Positions 11,048-23,435 of a DNA stretch of 64,000 nt are shown here, one piece after another (position 1 is the first letter of the stretch; each line of letters starts with the position of its first letter). The stretch comes from Apostichopus japonicus. Its lineage: Eukaryota > Echinodermata > Holothuroidea > Aspidochirotida > Stichopodidae. The translations under genes were made by a program, and so were the position numbers. Location: the NCBI RefSeq assembly GCF_037975245.1, contig NC_092567.1, forward strand, positions 11,628,376-11,692,375. Direction: 5' to 3'. Under the pieces are notes generated by a model. The model had not been told where the DNA came from and made no database searches. It saw nothing but the letters and a program-made list of their open reading frames with translations.

Positions 11048-12197
11048 CCTTTAAAAAAAGGAAACTTACATACCTTGATACGCAGTGTCATATTAATTGT
11101 GTTATTAATCAGGAAAAAAATAAAGATTCAATCATAGCAGTACCATATATGTAGGACACCATCAAGACAATTAATAAGATCCATTTAGAAATCGAATGAT
11201 TACTGCTGAAGGAAGGACCATTACACCCTAGCAGTATACAACCCGTAGACAGGGGAAGGAGAGGGTGATGTTTCATTCAGAATTTAAAAATGTTCTTTTT
11301 AGGCTTGTTATTGTAAACTGATGTGAGAAGTCATTTAAGTTTAAGGTTGGGACGATTGTTTTCTTAATTTCCAGTCAGCATGTTGACCCATTACATACAA
11401 AGTAGGCCTAAATGACGTCATTTGGTCAGACCACATAACACAGTTGGTATAGGCAAGCAATACTTACTAACAAAACCTGTCGTAAACAATTGTCAATAAT
11501 ATAAGTACGGTTCATTATTATTGTAATATATAAAGTAACAACAGTTAACGATAACCCTTGTGTATGGTATATACTCTACAAACAATGGCAAGCCAAAGGG
11601 GGAGGGGGAGGGGAGGGGGAAGGGTGGTCGACCGCCCATCGTCAATCACGGAATTGTTGTGGCGTTCAGCCGGTGAAGAATTACACTTCTACCAGATCCC
11701 TCGCCCTTTTTCAACCTCAAAAAAGTATTTATTATCAAAACCTTGCGTTTAGAGCTATGGATGAAATTTATATTCTTAATACACCTCAAAATGCACCAAT
11801 TAAAGTCTAAACTTTTATGGGGGTAGGAGGGGGCAGACCCACTACGTGATAGTCGGCTTGAATGACCACAAGGCATCATCCTCTCATTTATGAAATCTTT
11901 AGTTCGCCTCTAGTCATTCTGCAAAGGTTCAGGTTCCTAACTAAATCCATCCATGGACAAGTTGGAATATGTCCTCCACTTTTTGAAATCCTGCGCACGC
12001 ACCTCTTTATGACCCTGCAGGGAGCTGTAGTACATGACTATCGGGCCATACAATGTAGTGTCTGTGTTGCTCCATACCTTGCAAGGAACTGTCACACACT
12101 GAAGAGAAGGGAAGCTGACACTGAGTTCTTTGCAGTAACTTGATCTGTCATAATATATAATGAGTGTATATATCATAATTGTAATTAAGTAATCATA
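11048..12197. other. No gene; one G-quadruplex-prone tract
   Basis: Non-coding. At 11598-11624 on + there are five G runs of three or more separated by single A or AA, a canonical quadruplex pattern, which also creates the short ORF at 11558-11752. A perfect TGACGTCA is at 11413-11420. The overlapping opposite-strand ORFs at 11862-12176 show no family resemblance. Confidence 0.55.
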
Positions 12198-13207
12198 ATT
12201 AGGGAGCTAGAGCATAGAGAGCTCCCTGCTTTAAATATGGAGCTGTCACTGAGAAGATCTCCCTGATATAATTAGGGGGTGATCCCTGGGAAGAGCTCCA
12301 TGTTATAATAAGGGAGTTGTCCCTGGGAAGAGCTCCCTGCTATAATTAGGGAGCTCTCACTGAGAATAGCTCCCTGCTATAATTACGGAGTTTTCCCTGG
12401 GAAGAGCTACCTGCTATAATTAGGGATGCACCGGATCCAAATTTTTGGATCCGGCCGGAACCGGATTTTGCCGGATAGTACGTGAAATCCGGCCGGATAA
12501 AATCCGGCCGGAACCGGATTTTTTCATTACACAAAAGAAAATCATTAATAAGAAGTAGAAGTATGAAACAAGGAGCAAATCTTAGGTGAGGTATATGCAT
12601 ATTATAAAGAAGGTGAAATTAAGACCCCATTTATGAGATTAAATATGACTTGAAGTGGTGTAATCTACATTCTTTAATAAAATAACTACAATATTAAACT
12701 GATGAAGGCTGCAAGAAATGATTTCACTGCAAACTGTATTTGTTGTATATAGCTTCATATAATTACAGTAGTTGTATTGTTTTGGTTGATCTTTAGAAAC
12801 AGTGGGTCAGACCATTGAGAAAATTAAATTAAACATGTTAAACCTAATTTTTCCTTACTTTGAATGTTTTTATTAATTTTTGGAAATAGTTTACATTGAT
12901 TTAAGTTAATACCAACACCTTTTTAAGGGATGATTCAGGCCAGATTTTGAAAAAGATCCGGCCGGATTTTGAAAAATATCCGGCCGGAACCGGAACCAGA
13001 TAATTTCTCACTATCCGGCCGGATAGTCCGGCCGGACCGGATATCCGGTGCATCCCTAGCTATAATTGAGGAGCTGTTACATATACAGCTCCCTGCTATA
13101 ATTAGGGAGCTTACTTTGAGATATCTCCCTGCTATAATTAGGGAGCTGTTGCATATTGAGCTCCGTACTGTAATTAGACATCTGTCTTCGAGAGAGAACC
13201 CTGTTAT
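12198..13207 (+). repeat. Tandem array of about 37-bp hairpin units
   Basis: Six units lie before and four after the 638-bp MITE at 12421-13058. Each unit is roughly AGGGAGCT + 10-15 bp + AGCTCCCT + GCTATAATT, so each can fold as a hairpin closed by AGGGAGCT/AGCTCCCT with GCTATAAT as spacer. Units vary in the loop (TCACTGAGAA, TCCCTGGGAA, GTTACATATAC, GTTGCATATTG). The last unit, ending ACCCTGTTAT, abuts the 4.24-kb element at 13208, and the array's continuation AATAAGAGAGCC reappears after 21700. The array is therefore split by three insertions. Confidence 0.85.
12421..13058. mobile_element. hAT MITE with CCGGCCGG subterminal repeats
   Basis: The ends TAGGGATGCACCGGATCC and GGATATCCGGTGCATCCCTA are inverted repeats. 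They are flanked by a perfect 8-bp GCTATAAT (12413-12420 and 13059-13066), though that octamer is also the spacer of the array it sits in. Both subterminal regions are packed with TCCGGCCGGA and ACCGGAACCGGA motifs. The 638-bp interior is AT-rich and non-coding. T/CAGGGATGCACCG termini are known from hAT elements in many animals, which supports the assignment. Confidence 0.85.
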
Positions 13208-16200
13208 CAGAGCCGTATATAGAGAGAGTTTGGCCAACCATGTAACCGATTTGGATTGGTCGAGAGGGAAAACGCCCACACAGGGTGGTAAAATAGGTCC
13301 ACTTGAAAACTTTTTAGCAGGCGACACGCATACTCACAGTGTATAGACAATCGTTTGTGTACACGAAAAAAGTACGAAATTATGAAAGAAATGGTGCTGG
13401 GGATGCTGCAATCGGTCAGAACATGGATATTGTTGTTTGATTTTCCGACTGACCATAAAAGAAGAGGAATTTTATGGAAGTAGAAAGAACAAGATGGATA
13501 TCTAATGAAAAAAAGTCTGTGTAGCCTAGGCCCATACTAGCCATAGGCCCTAGTGTAATACGAGTAATGTACAAGCAATGCGAGAATTTTACGTTCAGAC
13601 TGGTTTCTGTAATTACATGCATGGCTATTCTCTCTCGTTTTACGATCCACATATTCGATTTCATTATGACAGCTCTTCTAATCATAGGCATGGCAGTTTC
13701 AGTCGCACATATAGTTATCCTAATTCCTAGTTATTGTATGCCTAGGCTATGCCTAGCCTAAAAAAGTATCACTTTTAGTTTAATGTAAAAGGGTGGGCTA
13801 GCCTCTAGGCATCACGTAAAGCCCTAATCCTTAGTTAAGCCCGAAGCATAAGTTAAGCCTGGGCTTAGTTAGACCTGGACCATTCTTGCTATTACTACAA
13901 CTGTTATAGCACATTACATAATATGGCACAGTATAAGGCCCAATTAAACTAGGTCTATGGAAAACAAAGTAGCCTAGGCCTAAACTAGTTAGGCTAGGTC
14001 TATACTCATTGGCAACTTGTGGGTTGTGTACACATACAGGCCTAATTATATAGACCCTTTTAGTATGCCATAAACAAGTGCCCAAATGGTTAAATGATCT
14101 TGGTTTGTGTTAATTGTCAGCATTGGCCTAGCCTTTTTAGGCTAACATGAATTCAGCCTAACTTTTTCTTCTTCAAAAGTATAGCCTAGGCCTTGGTTTA
14201 ATTTGGATGCAGTCAACTATCATTTATCAAAGTTGCATCAGTACCTCCTTATTCCCTTAATTGACACACATTGACGATTGAAGTTAAAAAAAATCTTTTT
14301 AAATTATCTTTAGACAGTAAAATTTTAACTCCCTGAATTTCAGGACTTTTTTTACAAATCAAAGGTGACATGTGCTCTGAAGAAAAACTCCTAACATAAA
14401 AAGCCACAGTTAGCAGACTGTGATAAAGACAAACCTGGTGAGTGACTACTAGACTGAAATCCAGTTCCTGCAACCACAGCAATAAAGTCTTTGTTTTAAT
14501 CAATGCACTTGTGTGTTTGAAACTTTCAAATGGACACTCAATGGCAGTTGGTTAAGATATAAGGTTTTACCTTCATCATGGAGAGTTGAAGGGAATCTGC
14601 CTCATCATCTGAATAATGGACTCAAGGATAGCAACAAATCATGATTGGATAATGATTTTGAGCAAGTAAATATCTGGCAATTTGAAAGTTTGTAGTATTT
14701 TTTTACATATTATTTAAGCTGTTTAGCTCACACACAAGCAAATGATCAAGTGACAACAACCGATGCAGTATATTTAAAGGTATTGAAGACTTGCCCTAAA
14801 CCGCATGCCGCGCTCTGAAAAAGTTTACTTTCCGTTGCTTGCAAGTGAAGTTTTTTTTGTGTCGCTACAAAATGCAGACAGTAATGAAACCTGATACCTT
14901 GTTATCTTTTATCTAGACCTGAGATGTCCACGCTGCTATGTGCACTGTGTTGTGGGTATTGACTGTGATGTTTGTATTGACTGTACACTAATGTCTATTT
15001 ACAGATGGTAGCAAGCTGTGTGTGTATTTTCTGGGATCAATGGTGGTGTCTAACACTTCTGTTACACCGCATTCGAAACTAGGTCAGATAACCGGCATGA
15101 GACCTTTCTTTGTGCGGGAGTCTCCACACCCTTTAAGGAGAAGTATTTATATCCCATTAATAGAGAAAGAATTATGTTTCAATTGGTAGCATGCAACTTA
15201 AAATTTTGCAAACATTAGATACAATCAAACAATAACAAGGTTCATTTACAAGGTAATCTACTGCCCTTTATTTCACATTAGTCTGTCACATCAGAAGGTC
15301 ACAGCTTTCAATAATTATTCAAACAAATTCCCTTGATGGGTGCTTCGTTAGATTCCTGCAATTTTCAAGTTTATCAATGTAATAAGTTCTGAATGTGGCA
15401 ATGTGGAGAAGCTTTGGGATAATCTGTGGATAGGACTGCCAGACTATCAACAAGATTCCACATCCATGCAACTCCAACTGCTTCCTTCACCTCCTTGCAG
15501 ATGTACCACATGTCCAAAAAAAAAGTCAGCATTGGTTAATGTAATTAAAATCTGGCTTCCTCCTGAGCTGGCAAATACACATGAATTGTCAAGTACAGAG
15601 GTCAGTGTGAAACCACTGAAAGATCTTCTCAGCTTTCAAGAAAACAAAGACTTGAAGCCAAATTGACAGAGGCCACACTGATACCATTCCACTCTCATAA
15701 GATGAAGGTATCACACACACTTCATTTTGCTTCTGCGATGCAGTGCCTGGTAGACTGTGACTGTGAGGGTCACCCAATGGATGTTTTAACAACTGCCTGG
15801 TTTATAGAGCTCTGCAACAGATAATTCATCCTAATGTCATCATCCTGTCATGGCCTTGAGCAAGTTGAACCCACTTCAACACAAAGCAGCTATTGAATTC
15901 TTGTCTAGGTACTGTCAAATCCACATCACCATCATTGCTGGTTCCAGCTACGCTGACCATGATAAAAGAGTACAATGAGGGTTTTTTAATTCACCCAACA
16001 GAGCTTGCATTCCAGTACCTTTGGGCAGCTGAAAAGATATTCAGAAATTGTTATATATGAGTGTGTTTGTATGCATGCATATGTGTAATTTTCTTGCTTT
16101 ACAGAACAGCTCCATTTTGATAAGCTATGTAACGTGGAAACCTGCCAATCATATGTTTGAAATAGGACAGGCTGAAACGATTCTTAAATGGAAAGCTTAA

Positions 16201-17448
16201 CGACTTCTTGCATTTTTATACATCACTGTTCAGGTAAGGCCAGTAAGGGCAGTATGAAGAATAAGTAACAATTAATAATTATCATTATGGCCATTTGCTG
16301 TCTGTATAATAACAAACTGAATGATGTCATCAGCCCTGTGCTCAGTTGACAACACTGACAAGTAGGCACACTATGTCAGTGTGATCCATGAAACCTTATT
16401 AAGGACATGACCTTATAGTATATATGTTAATGGAAAATACATAAGCTACAACATACACCAATCTTCAGTTGTTGCAGGTTTTTTTTTTCTCGACAGACCC
16501 ATTCAATCTGTTGCACCTACTACTGTATAGCCTACTACTACATTCCTGAGAAATTAACACCACAATATCAGTCTTAGGTTTGCCCACAGACTCCCAACTA
16601 TTGCTAACTCCTACACTCAAGTATATAGTTTAGTTTAGTAGAAAAAAAGACCAGGAGAGACATTCAAGTCCCCATTAAGGACCCTAAGGCTATATGAGAG
16701 GAATAAAACCGAGGCCATCAAATGTCATACCCAATTACAATGCTTAATGTACTCATCCACAGTATTCTTAAACCCATTCACACTACTTGCAATTCAACCT
16801 TCTCAGGCAAACCATTCCATCCATTCACAACCCTTGTATAAGTTGTATTAGACTTTAGAGAAAAAGTTATGCCGAATATTAATCCTACTATGTAACTTCT
16901 GGAGTTTAATACAATGACCTCTGGTACAACTACTTTTTGGCAAACCTGAAAAGATCAGTGAAGCATAAATTGTCATTTTATGTGTAGGCCTACTTAATTT
17001 AATTGAAGGATCTATTAATGTAGGCCTGATGCTATAGTTGTGCGTCTGTAATCTAGCCTAGCCAGGACTGATGTGTGCTTTTCGTTTGTATGACTAAAGT
17101 AGGACTAGTAGTATGAGGCGTAAAATAAAACAAGTGTAATGACAGGTTTTCAGCTAGTTTTCTATGCATTTCAGGTGTGAAGATAAACGTAAATGTCATT
17201 AACTAACGCATACTCTAATTCATTACCTGATATCCATTTTGTTCCTCGTATGCCTGTCAAAATCTGACATTCTGAGTCGCTTCGTTTGTTCGCAACGAGC
17301 ACAGTGTGCAAAGCTGCTAAATATTGTGTGTGGTGTTTTTCGTGTTTCGCGCAACTGGTAACGACAACTGGACCTATTTTGATGCCCATGGTTTGCGTGT
17401 GACGTCACAAATCGCCAGTTGGCCAAACTCTCTCTATATACGGCTCTG
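13208..17448 (+). mobile_element. hAT-like element E1 (left palindrome arm)
   Basis: A 4241-bp element with perfect 31-bp TIRs beginning CAGAGCCGTATATAGAGAGA and ending in the complement. It is flanked by CCTGTTAT at 13200-13207 and 17449-17456. CAG termini with an 8-bp TSD fit hAT; the P superfamily also makes 8-bp duplications and is the alternative. No transposase is recognisable. The best ORF, 15403-15666, matches nothing I know and is mirrored in E2. The left third is rich in AGGCCTAGGC motifs (13520-14190). A reverse-transcriptase fossil lies at 16715-16945. E1 is the near-identical reverse complement of E2. Confidence 0.9.
16715..16945 (-). pseudogene. Non-LTR retrotransposon RT C-terminus fossil (in E1)
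   Basis: Read on the minus strand across two frames, the translation gives a TRGHCIKLQKLHSRINIRHN-like stretch, then RVVNGLNGLPEKVELQ, then SSVNGFKNTVDEYIKHCNW. This order (RGHxxKLxKxxSR, then NxFSxRVVNxWNxLPxxVV, then SxNxFKxxLD) is the well-known C-terminal signature of ORF2 in CR1/L2/Jockey-type non-LTR retrotransposons. At least one frameshift breaks it. It was evidently captured in the DNA transposon before the two arms separated, because E2 has the same fossil. Confidence 0.65.
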
Positions 17449-17456
17449 CCTGTTAT
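17449..17456 (+). other. Shared central TSD / centre of the 8.5-kb palindrome
   Basis: The 8-bp CCTGTTAT separates two inverted TIRs and is the only spacer of the palindrome. The same octamer flanks the outer ends at 13200-13207 and 21693-21700, so it is present three times. That pattern is expected if the second element inserted exactly at the target site duplicated by the first. Confidence 0.9.
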
Positions 17457-20400
17457 CAGAGCCGTATATAGAGAGAGTTTGGCCAACTGGCGATTTGTGA
17501 CGTCACACGCAAACCATGGGCATCAAAATAGGTCCAGTTGTCGTTACCAGTTGCGCGAAACACGAAAAACACCACACACAATATATAGCAGCTTCGCACA
17601 CTGTGCTCGTTGCGAACAAACGAAGCGACTCAGAATGTCAGATTTTGACAGGCATACGAGGAACAAAATGGATATCAGGTAATGAATTAGAGTATGCGTT
17701 AGTTAATGACATTTACGTTTATCTTCACACCTGAAATGCATAGAAAACTAGCTGAAAACCTGTCATTACACTTGTTTTATTTTACGCCTCATACTACTAG
17801 TCCTACTTTAGTCATACAAACGAAAAGCACACATCACAGTCCTGGCTAGGCTAGATTACAGACGCACAACTATAGCACCAGGCCTACATTAATAGATCCT
17901 TCAATTAAATAAAGTAGGCCTACACATAAAATGACAATTTATGCTTCACTGATCTTTCAGGTTTGCCAAAAAGTAGTTGTACCAGAGGTCATTGTATTAA
18001 ACTCCAGAAGTTACATAGTAGGATTAATATTCGGCATAACTTTTTCTCTAAAGTCTAATACAACTTATACAAGGGTTGTGAATGGATTGAATGGTTTGCC
18101 TGAGAAGGTTGAATTGCAAGTAGTGTGTATGGGTTTAAGAATACTTTGGATGAGTACATTAAGCATTGTAATTGGGTATGACATTTGATGTCCTCGGTTT
18201 TATTCCTCTCATATAGCCTTAGGGTCCTTAATGGGGACTTGAATGTCTCTCCTGGTCATTTTTTCTACTAAACTAAACTATATACTTGAGTGTAGGAGTT
18301 AGCAATAGTTGGGAGTCTGTGGGCAAACCTAAGACTGATATTGTGGTGTTAATTTCTCAGGAATGTAGTAGTAGGCTATAGTAGGTGCAACAGATTGAAT
18401 GGGTCTGTCGAGAAAAAAAACCCCTGCAACAACTGAATACTGGTGTATGTTGTAGCTTATGTATTTTCCATTAACATATATACTATACGGTCATGTCCTT
18501 AATGAGGTTTCATGGATCACACTGACATAGTGTGCCTACTTGTCAGTGTTGTCAACTGAGCATAGGGCTGATGACATCATTCAGTTTGTTTTTATGCAGA
18601 CAGCAAATGGCCATAATGATAATTATTAATTGTTACTTATTCTTCATACTGCCCTTACTGGCCTTACCTGAACAGTGATGTATAAAAATGCAAGAAGTCT
18701 TTAAGCTTTTCATTTAAGAATCGTTTCAGCCTGTCCTATTTCAAACATATGATTGGCAGGTTTACACGTTACATAGCTTATCAAAATGGAGCTGTTCTGT
18801 AAAGCAAGAAAATCACGCATTATTATGCATGCATACAAACACACTCATATATAACAATTTCTGAATATCTTTTCAGCTGCCCAATGGTACTGGAATGCAA
18901 GCTCTGTTGGGTGAAGTAAAAAACCCTCATTGTACTCTTTTATCATGGTCAGCGTAGCTGGAACCAGCAATGATGGTGATGTGGATTTGACAGTACCTAG
19001 ACAAGAATTCAATAGCTGCTTTGTGTTGAAGTGGGTTCAACTTGCTCAAGGCCATGACAGGATGACGACTAGACATTAGGATGAATTATCTGTTGTAGAG
19101 CTCTATAAACCAGGCAGTTGTTAAAACATCCATTGGGTGACCCTCACAGTCTACCAGGCACTGCATCGCAGAAGCAAAATGAAGTGTGTGTGATACCTTC
19201 ATCTTATGAGAGTGGAATGGTATCAGTGTGGCCTCTGTCAATTTGGCTTCAAGTCTTTGTTTTCTTGAAAGCTGAGAAGATCTCTCAGTGGTTTCACACT
19301 GACCTCTGTACTTGACAATTCATGTGTATTTGCCAGCTCAGGAGGAAGCCAGATTTTAATTACATTAACCAATGCTGACTTTTTTTTGGACATGTGGTAC
19401 ATCTGCAAGGAGGTGAAGGAAGCAGTTGGAGTTGCATGGATGTGGAATCTTGTTGATAGTCTGGCAGTCTTATCCACAGATTATCCCAAAGCTTCTCCAC
19501 ATTGCCACATTCAGAACTTATTACATTGATAAACTTGAAAATTGCAGGAATCTAACGAAGCACCCATCAAGGGAATTTGTTTGTATAATTATTGAAAGCT
19601 GTGACCTTCTGATGTGACAGACTAATGTGAAATAAAGGGCAGTAGATTACCTTGTAAATGAACCTTGTTATTGTTTGATTGTATCTAATGTTTGCAAAAT
19701 TTTAAGTTGCATGCTACCAATTGAAACATAATTCTTTCTCTATTAATGGGATATAAATACTTCTCCTTAAAGGGTGTGGAGACTCCCGCACAAAGAAAGG
19801 TCTCATGCCGGTTATCTGACCTAGATTCGAATGCGGTGTAACAGAAGTGTTAGACACCACCATTGATCCCAGAAAATACACATACAGCTTGCTACCATCA
19901 GTAAATAGACATTAGTGTACAGTCAATACAAACATCACAGTCAATACCCACAACACAGTGCACATAGCAGCGTGGACATCTCAGGTCTAGATAAAAGATA
20001 ACAAGGTATCGGGTTTCATTACTGTCTGCATTTTGTAGCGACACAAAAAAAACTTCACTTGCAAGCAACGGAAAGTAAACTTTTTCAGAGCGCGGCATGC
20101 GGTTTAGGGCAAGTCTTCAATACCTTTAAATATACTGCATCGGTTGTTGTCACTTTATCATTTGCTTGTGTGTGAGCTAAACAGCTTAAATAATATGTAA
20201 AAAAGTAATACAAACTTTCAAATTGCCAGATATTTACTTGCTCAAAATCATTATCCAATCATGATTTGTTGCTATCCTTGAGTCCATTATTCAGATGATG
20301 AGGCAGATTCCCTTCGACTCTCCATGATGAAGGTAAAACCTTATATCTTAACCAACTGCCATTGAGTGTCCATTTGAAAGTTTCAAACACACAAGTGCAT

Positions 20401-21692
20401 TGATTAAAACAAAGACTTTATTGCTGTGGTTGCAGGAACTGGATTTCAGTCTAGAAGTCACTCACCAGGTTTGTCATTATCACAGTCTGCTAACTGTGGC
20501 TTTTTATGTTAGGAGTTTTTCTTCAAAGCACATGTCACCTTTGATTTGTAAAAAAAGTCCTGAAATTCAGGGAGTTAAAATTTACTGTCTAAAGATAATT
20601 TAAAAAGGTTTTTTTTAACTTCAATCGTCAATGTGGGTGTCAATTAAGGCCAAGGAGGTACTGATGCAACTTTGATAAATGATAGTTGACTGCATCCAAA
20701 TTAAACCAAGGCCTAGGCTATACTTTTGAAGAAGAAAAAATTAGGCTGAATTCATGTTAGCCTAAAAAGGCTAGGCCAATGCTGACAATTAACACAAACC
20801 AAGATCATTTAACCATTTGGGCACTTGTTTATGACATACTAAAAGGGTCTATATAATTAGGCCTGTATGTGTACACAACCCACAAGTTGCCATGAGTATA
20901 GACCTAGCCTAACTAGTTTAGGCCTAGGCTACTTTGTTTTCCTTAGACCTAGTTTAATTGGGCCTTATACTGTGCCATATTATGTAATGTGCTATAACAG
21001 TTGTAGTAATAGCAAGAATGGTCCAGGTCTAACTAAGCCCAGGCTTAACTTATGCTTCGGGCTTAACTAAGGATTAGGGCTTTACGTGATGCCTAGAGGC
21101 TAGCCCACCCTTTTACATAGAACTAAAAGTGATACTTTTTTAGGCTAGGCATAGCCTAGGCATACAATAACTAGGAATTAGGATAACTATATGTGCGACT
21201 GAAACTGCCATGCCTATGATTAGGAGAGCTGGCATAATGAAATCGAATTTGTGGATCGTAAAACGAGAGAGAATAGCCATGCATGTAATTACAGAAACCA
21301 GTCTGAACGTAAAATTCTCGCATTGCTTGTACATTACTCGTATTACACTAGGGCCTATGGCTAGTATGGGCCTAGGCTACACAGACTTTTTTTCATTAGA
21401 TCTCCATCTTGTTCTTTCTACTTCCAAAAAATTCCTCTTCTTTTATGGTCAGTGGGATAATCGAACAACAATATCCATGTTCTGACCGATTGCAGCATCC
21501 CCAGCACCATTTCTTTCATAATTTCGTACTTTTTTCGTGTACAAAACGATAGTCTATACACTGTGAGTATGCGTGTCGTCTGCTATAAAGTTTTCAAGTG
21601 GACCTATTTTACCACCATGTGTGGGCGTTTTCCCTCTCGACCAATCCAAATCGGTTACATGGTTGGCCAAACTCTCTCTATATACGGCTCTG
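17457..21692 (-). mobile_element. hAT-like element E2 (right palindrome arm)
   Basis: A 4236-bp element that is the reverse complement of E1 with scattered substitutions and small indels. It has the same TIRs and the flanking octamer CCTGTTAT at 17449-17456 and 21693-21700. The arms align end to end: for example 21563-21600 mirrors 13300-13345, and 18535-18590 mirrors 16320-16375. Corresponding ORFs (13416-13691 and 21210-21485) differ at several residues, so the arms are not identical copies. No functional transposase. Confidence 0.9.
17960..18190 (+). pseudogene. Non-LTR retrotransposon RT C-terminus fossil (in E2)
   Basis: Mirror copy of the fossil at 16715-16945. On + it gives the RGHCIKLQKLHSR block, then a frame change, then RVVNGLNGLPEKVELQ, then another frame change into SSVYGFKNTLDEYIKHCNW. 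The downstream AT-rich, GGTCCTTAATGGGGACTTG-containing stretch (18220-18245) would correspond to the retroelement 3' region. It is not functional. Confidence 0.65.
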
Positions 21693-21700
21693 CCTGTTAT

Positions 21701-23340
21701 AATAAGAGAGCCCCCTCGTTATTATATGTAGTTTTTGTGTTTGCATACGTATATGCATACAGGATCAAAGTATCAACAGATAACTTTATCAGTGATATAG
21801 TAAACTGTTTGTTCGTTATGTAAATATCGAGTGACGGAAGGCTAAATACATACTGTGAGTAGCGTGATATATATTCAGATTTTTATCGCCGTTACAAGTA
21901 AACATTACACGACGATTGCATATCTGTTTGCATGGACTTAAGTGTGTTCTAACACTGCAGGTACACAGTGACTCAGAACAGAGCAAAATGAACGAATGCT
22001 ACACATTCCATGTACGATAATTCCTCCGAGCGCTAACTTAGGCCTCATATCTACAAATCATTCTCTTTCTTTGTAATGAGCGTATACAATAGAGATGGGA
22101 GACTTTGGGAGGGGGTAGGGGAGGGGGTTGGGGGCACGGGCGTGAAAAGGTGAAAGATAGTTTCACTAATCTGGGCATGTCGTCGTATGCAAGCTTCATT
22201 TTCAGCACGAGACTATATTCTCGCTGTTTGCGAGTCAGGAGAGGAATTAAAATAGATCAAGGCAGATAAAGCAAGATAAAGGTGCTCATTTATACATTGT
22301 GCACCTCTGTGTCATGTTCAGACCAAGTTATGAAATATTACATATCATAACCAACACCTCAATCGTGTCTAAGCACTTAATTATATAAATGTAATACTCC
22401 ATTCTCTCATATCAAATCCTCGAACTTCTTGTCTAATTTCAACATTCCTGGTGGACAAATCCATTTAAATCCCCACTCCCACCCCCGAACGCTACTAACC
22501 GATATAGTGGCGGGTGGTAACACCGGATTGTTAGGATAATACTGCTTAAGGTTTCTTCGTTTGTTTTGAGATGTGACAGACTCGAGTTTTGTGAACATAT
22601 TGTTTCACTAATCAGTTATTACTACAAATTAACAGCAGACAGTGATAGTTTATTACTATATAGGCGTAGAATATAAAGCTACACACAGAACCAGCTTCTT
22701 TAGGCTAAATCGATCATGCTCTGATCAGGAGCATCAATTCGAATTGAGAGTTGGGTGGAGTAGATGGGGGGGGGGGGGCATAAATAAGGAAACATGAATA
22801 AAACTGAAGGAGTCGGCAAGCGACTTAGCCCAAAGTTCCAGTTTTCCAGGGGTCGGACTCTACAAATCTTCAGGTTTACTTCTGTTTGGTGCCTGAATTG
22901 ATATGTCATTCATAAATGTATTTAATAAAAGTCACATTTGACAAGATGAGACTTGAATTAAGAAAGACTTATCTGTTTCACATCCTGATGTTATTTAGAA
23001 CCGAAATCATCATTGTTCAAATTGGAACTTAAACGCAAATAGAAACAACTAAACTTTGCACACAAGAATATCTTGTTATCCAGACATCTACAACATGCAA
23101 CATATGGTTTATAAGTACATTTGCAAAGCACTATTTGGTATCTAGGCACATTCACTTCATCGGAAACAACAAATCAATAAAATAAAGATATATTTAGGGG
23201 CCGTAGCCTGGGTAGAATTCCTAGCGGCAGTTAAGGAACATAGAGAAACAATTTATCGTCCAAATATTACATAACGATGTATTGATGTGCAGATATACCA
23301 GGCGCTTTTTCATGAAATTGTATTGGGTTGGTCATTTCCA
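21701..23340. other. No gene; G-rich tracts
   Basis: It begins with the resumed hairpin array fragment AATAAGAGAGCCCCC. Positions 22097-22140 on + hold several runs of three to five G (GGGAGGGGGTAGGGGAGGGGG-like), a quadruplex candidate. A G12 run lies near 22768. Short ORFs at 22407-22598 and 22700-22909 show no family resemblance. Confidence 0.55.
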
Positions 23341-23357
23341 AAAAAGGACCGTTATGA

Positions 23358-23405
23358 CACTATCTGAGCGGACCACCAACATCGGTTGGCGCATAGCGTA
23401 CCAAT
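23358..23405 (+). mobile_element. Relic with the GCGGAnCxCCAC hairpin module
   Basis: ACACTATCTGAGCGGACCAC followed by ATCGGTTGGCGCATAGCGTAC matches the module found in MITEs at 4071, 4780, 5498 and 39616 and, inverted, at 59867. No TIR or TSD is visible here. It sits directly 5' of the C-rich minisatellite. Confidence 0.6.
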
Positions 23406-23435
23406 ATAAGTTCTGGCATATTTATTTACAACTCG

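Noticed and set aside
15403-15666. 87-aa ORF in E1 (mirrored 19238-19477) as a transposase fragment
   Set aside because: No BED finger, RNase H-like or dimerisation motif is visible; kept only as an unassigned part of the element.
17223-17682. Paired ORFs across the palindrome centre
   Set aside because: They are mirror images generated by the inverted TIR regions and have no independent support.
13200-21700. Assembly artefact explaining the palindrome
   Set aside because: The arms differ by substitutions and indels and the three octamer copies fit transposition; long reads would still be decisive.
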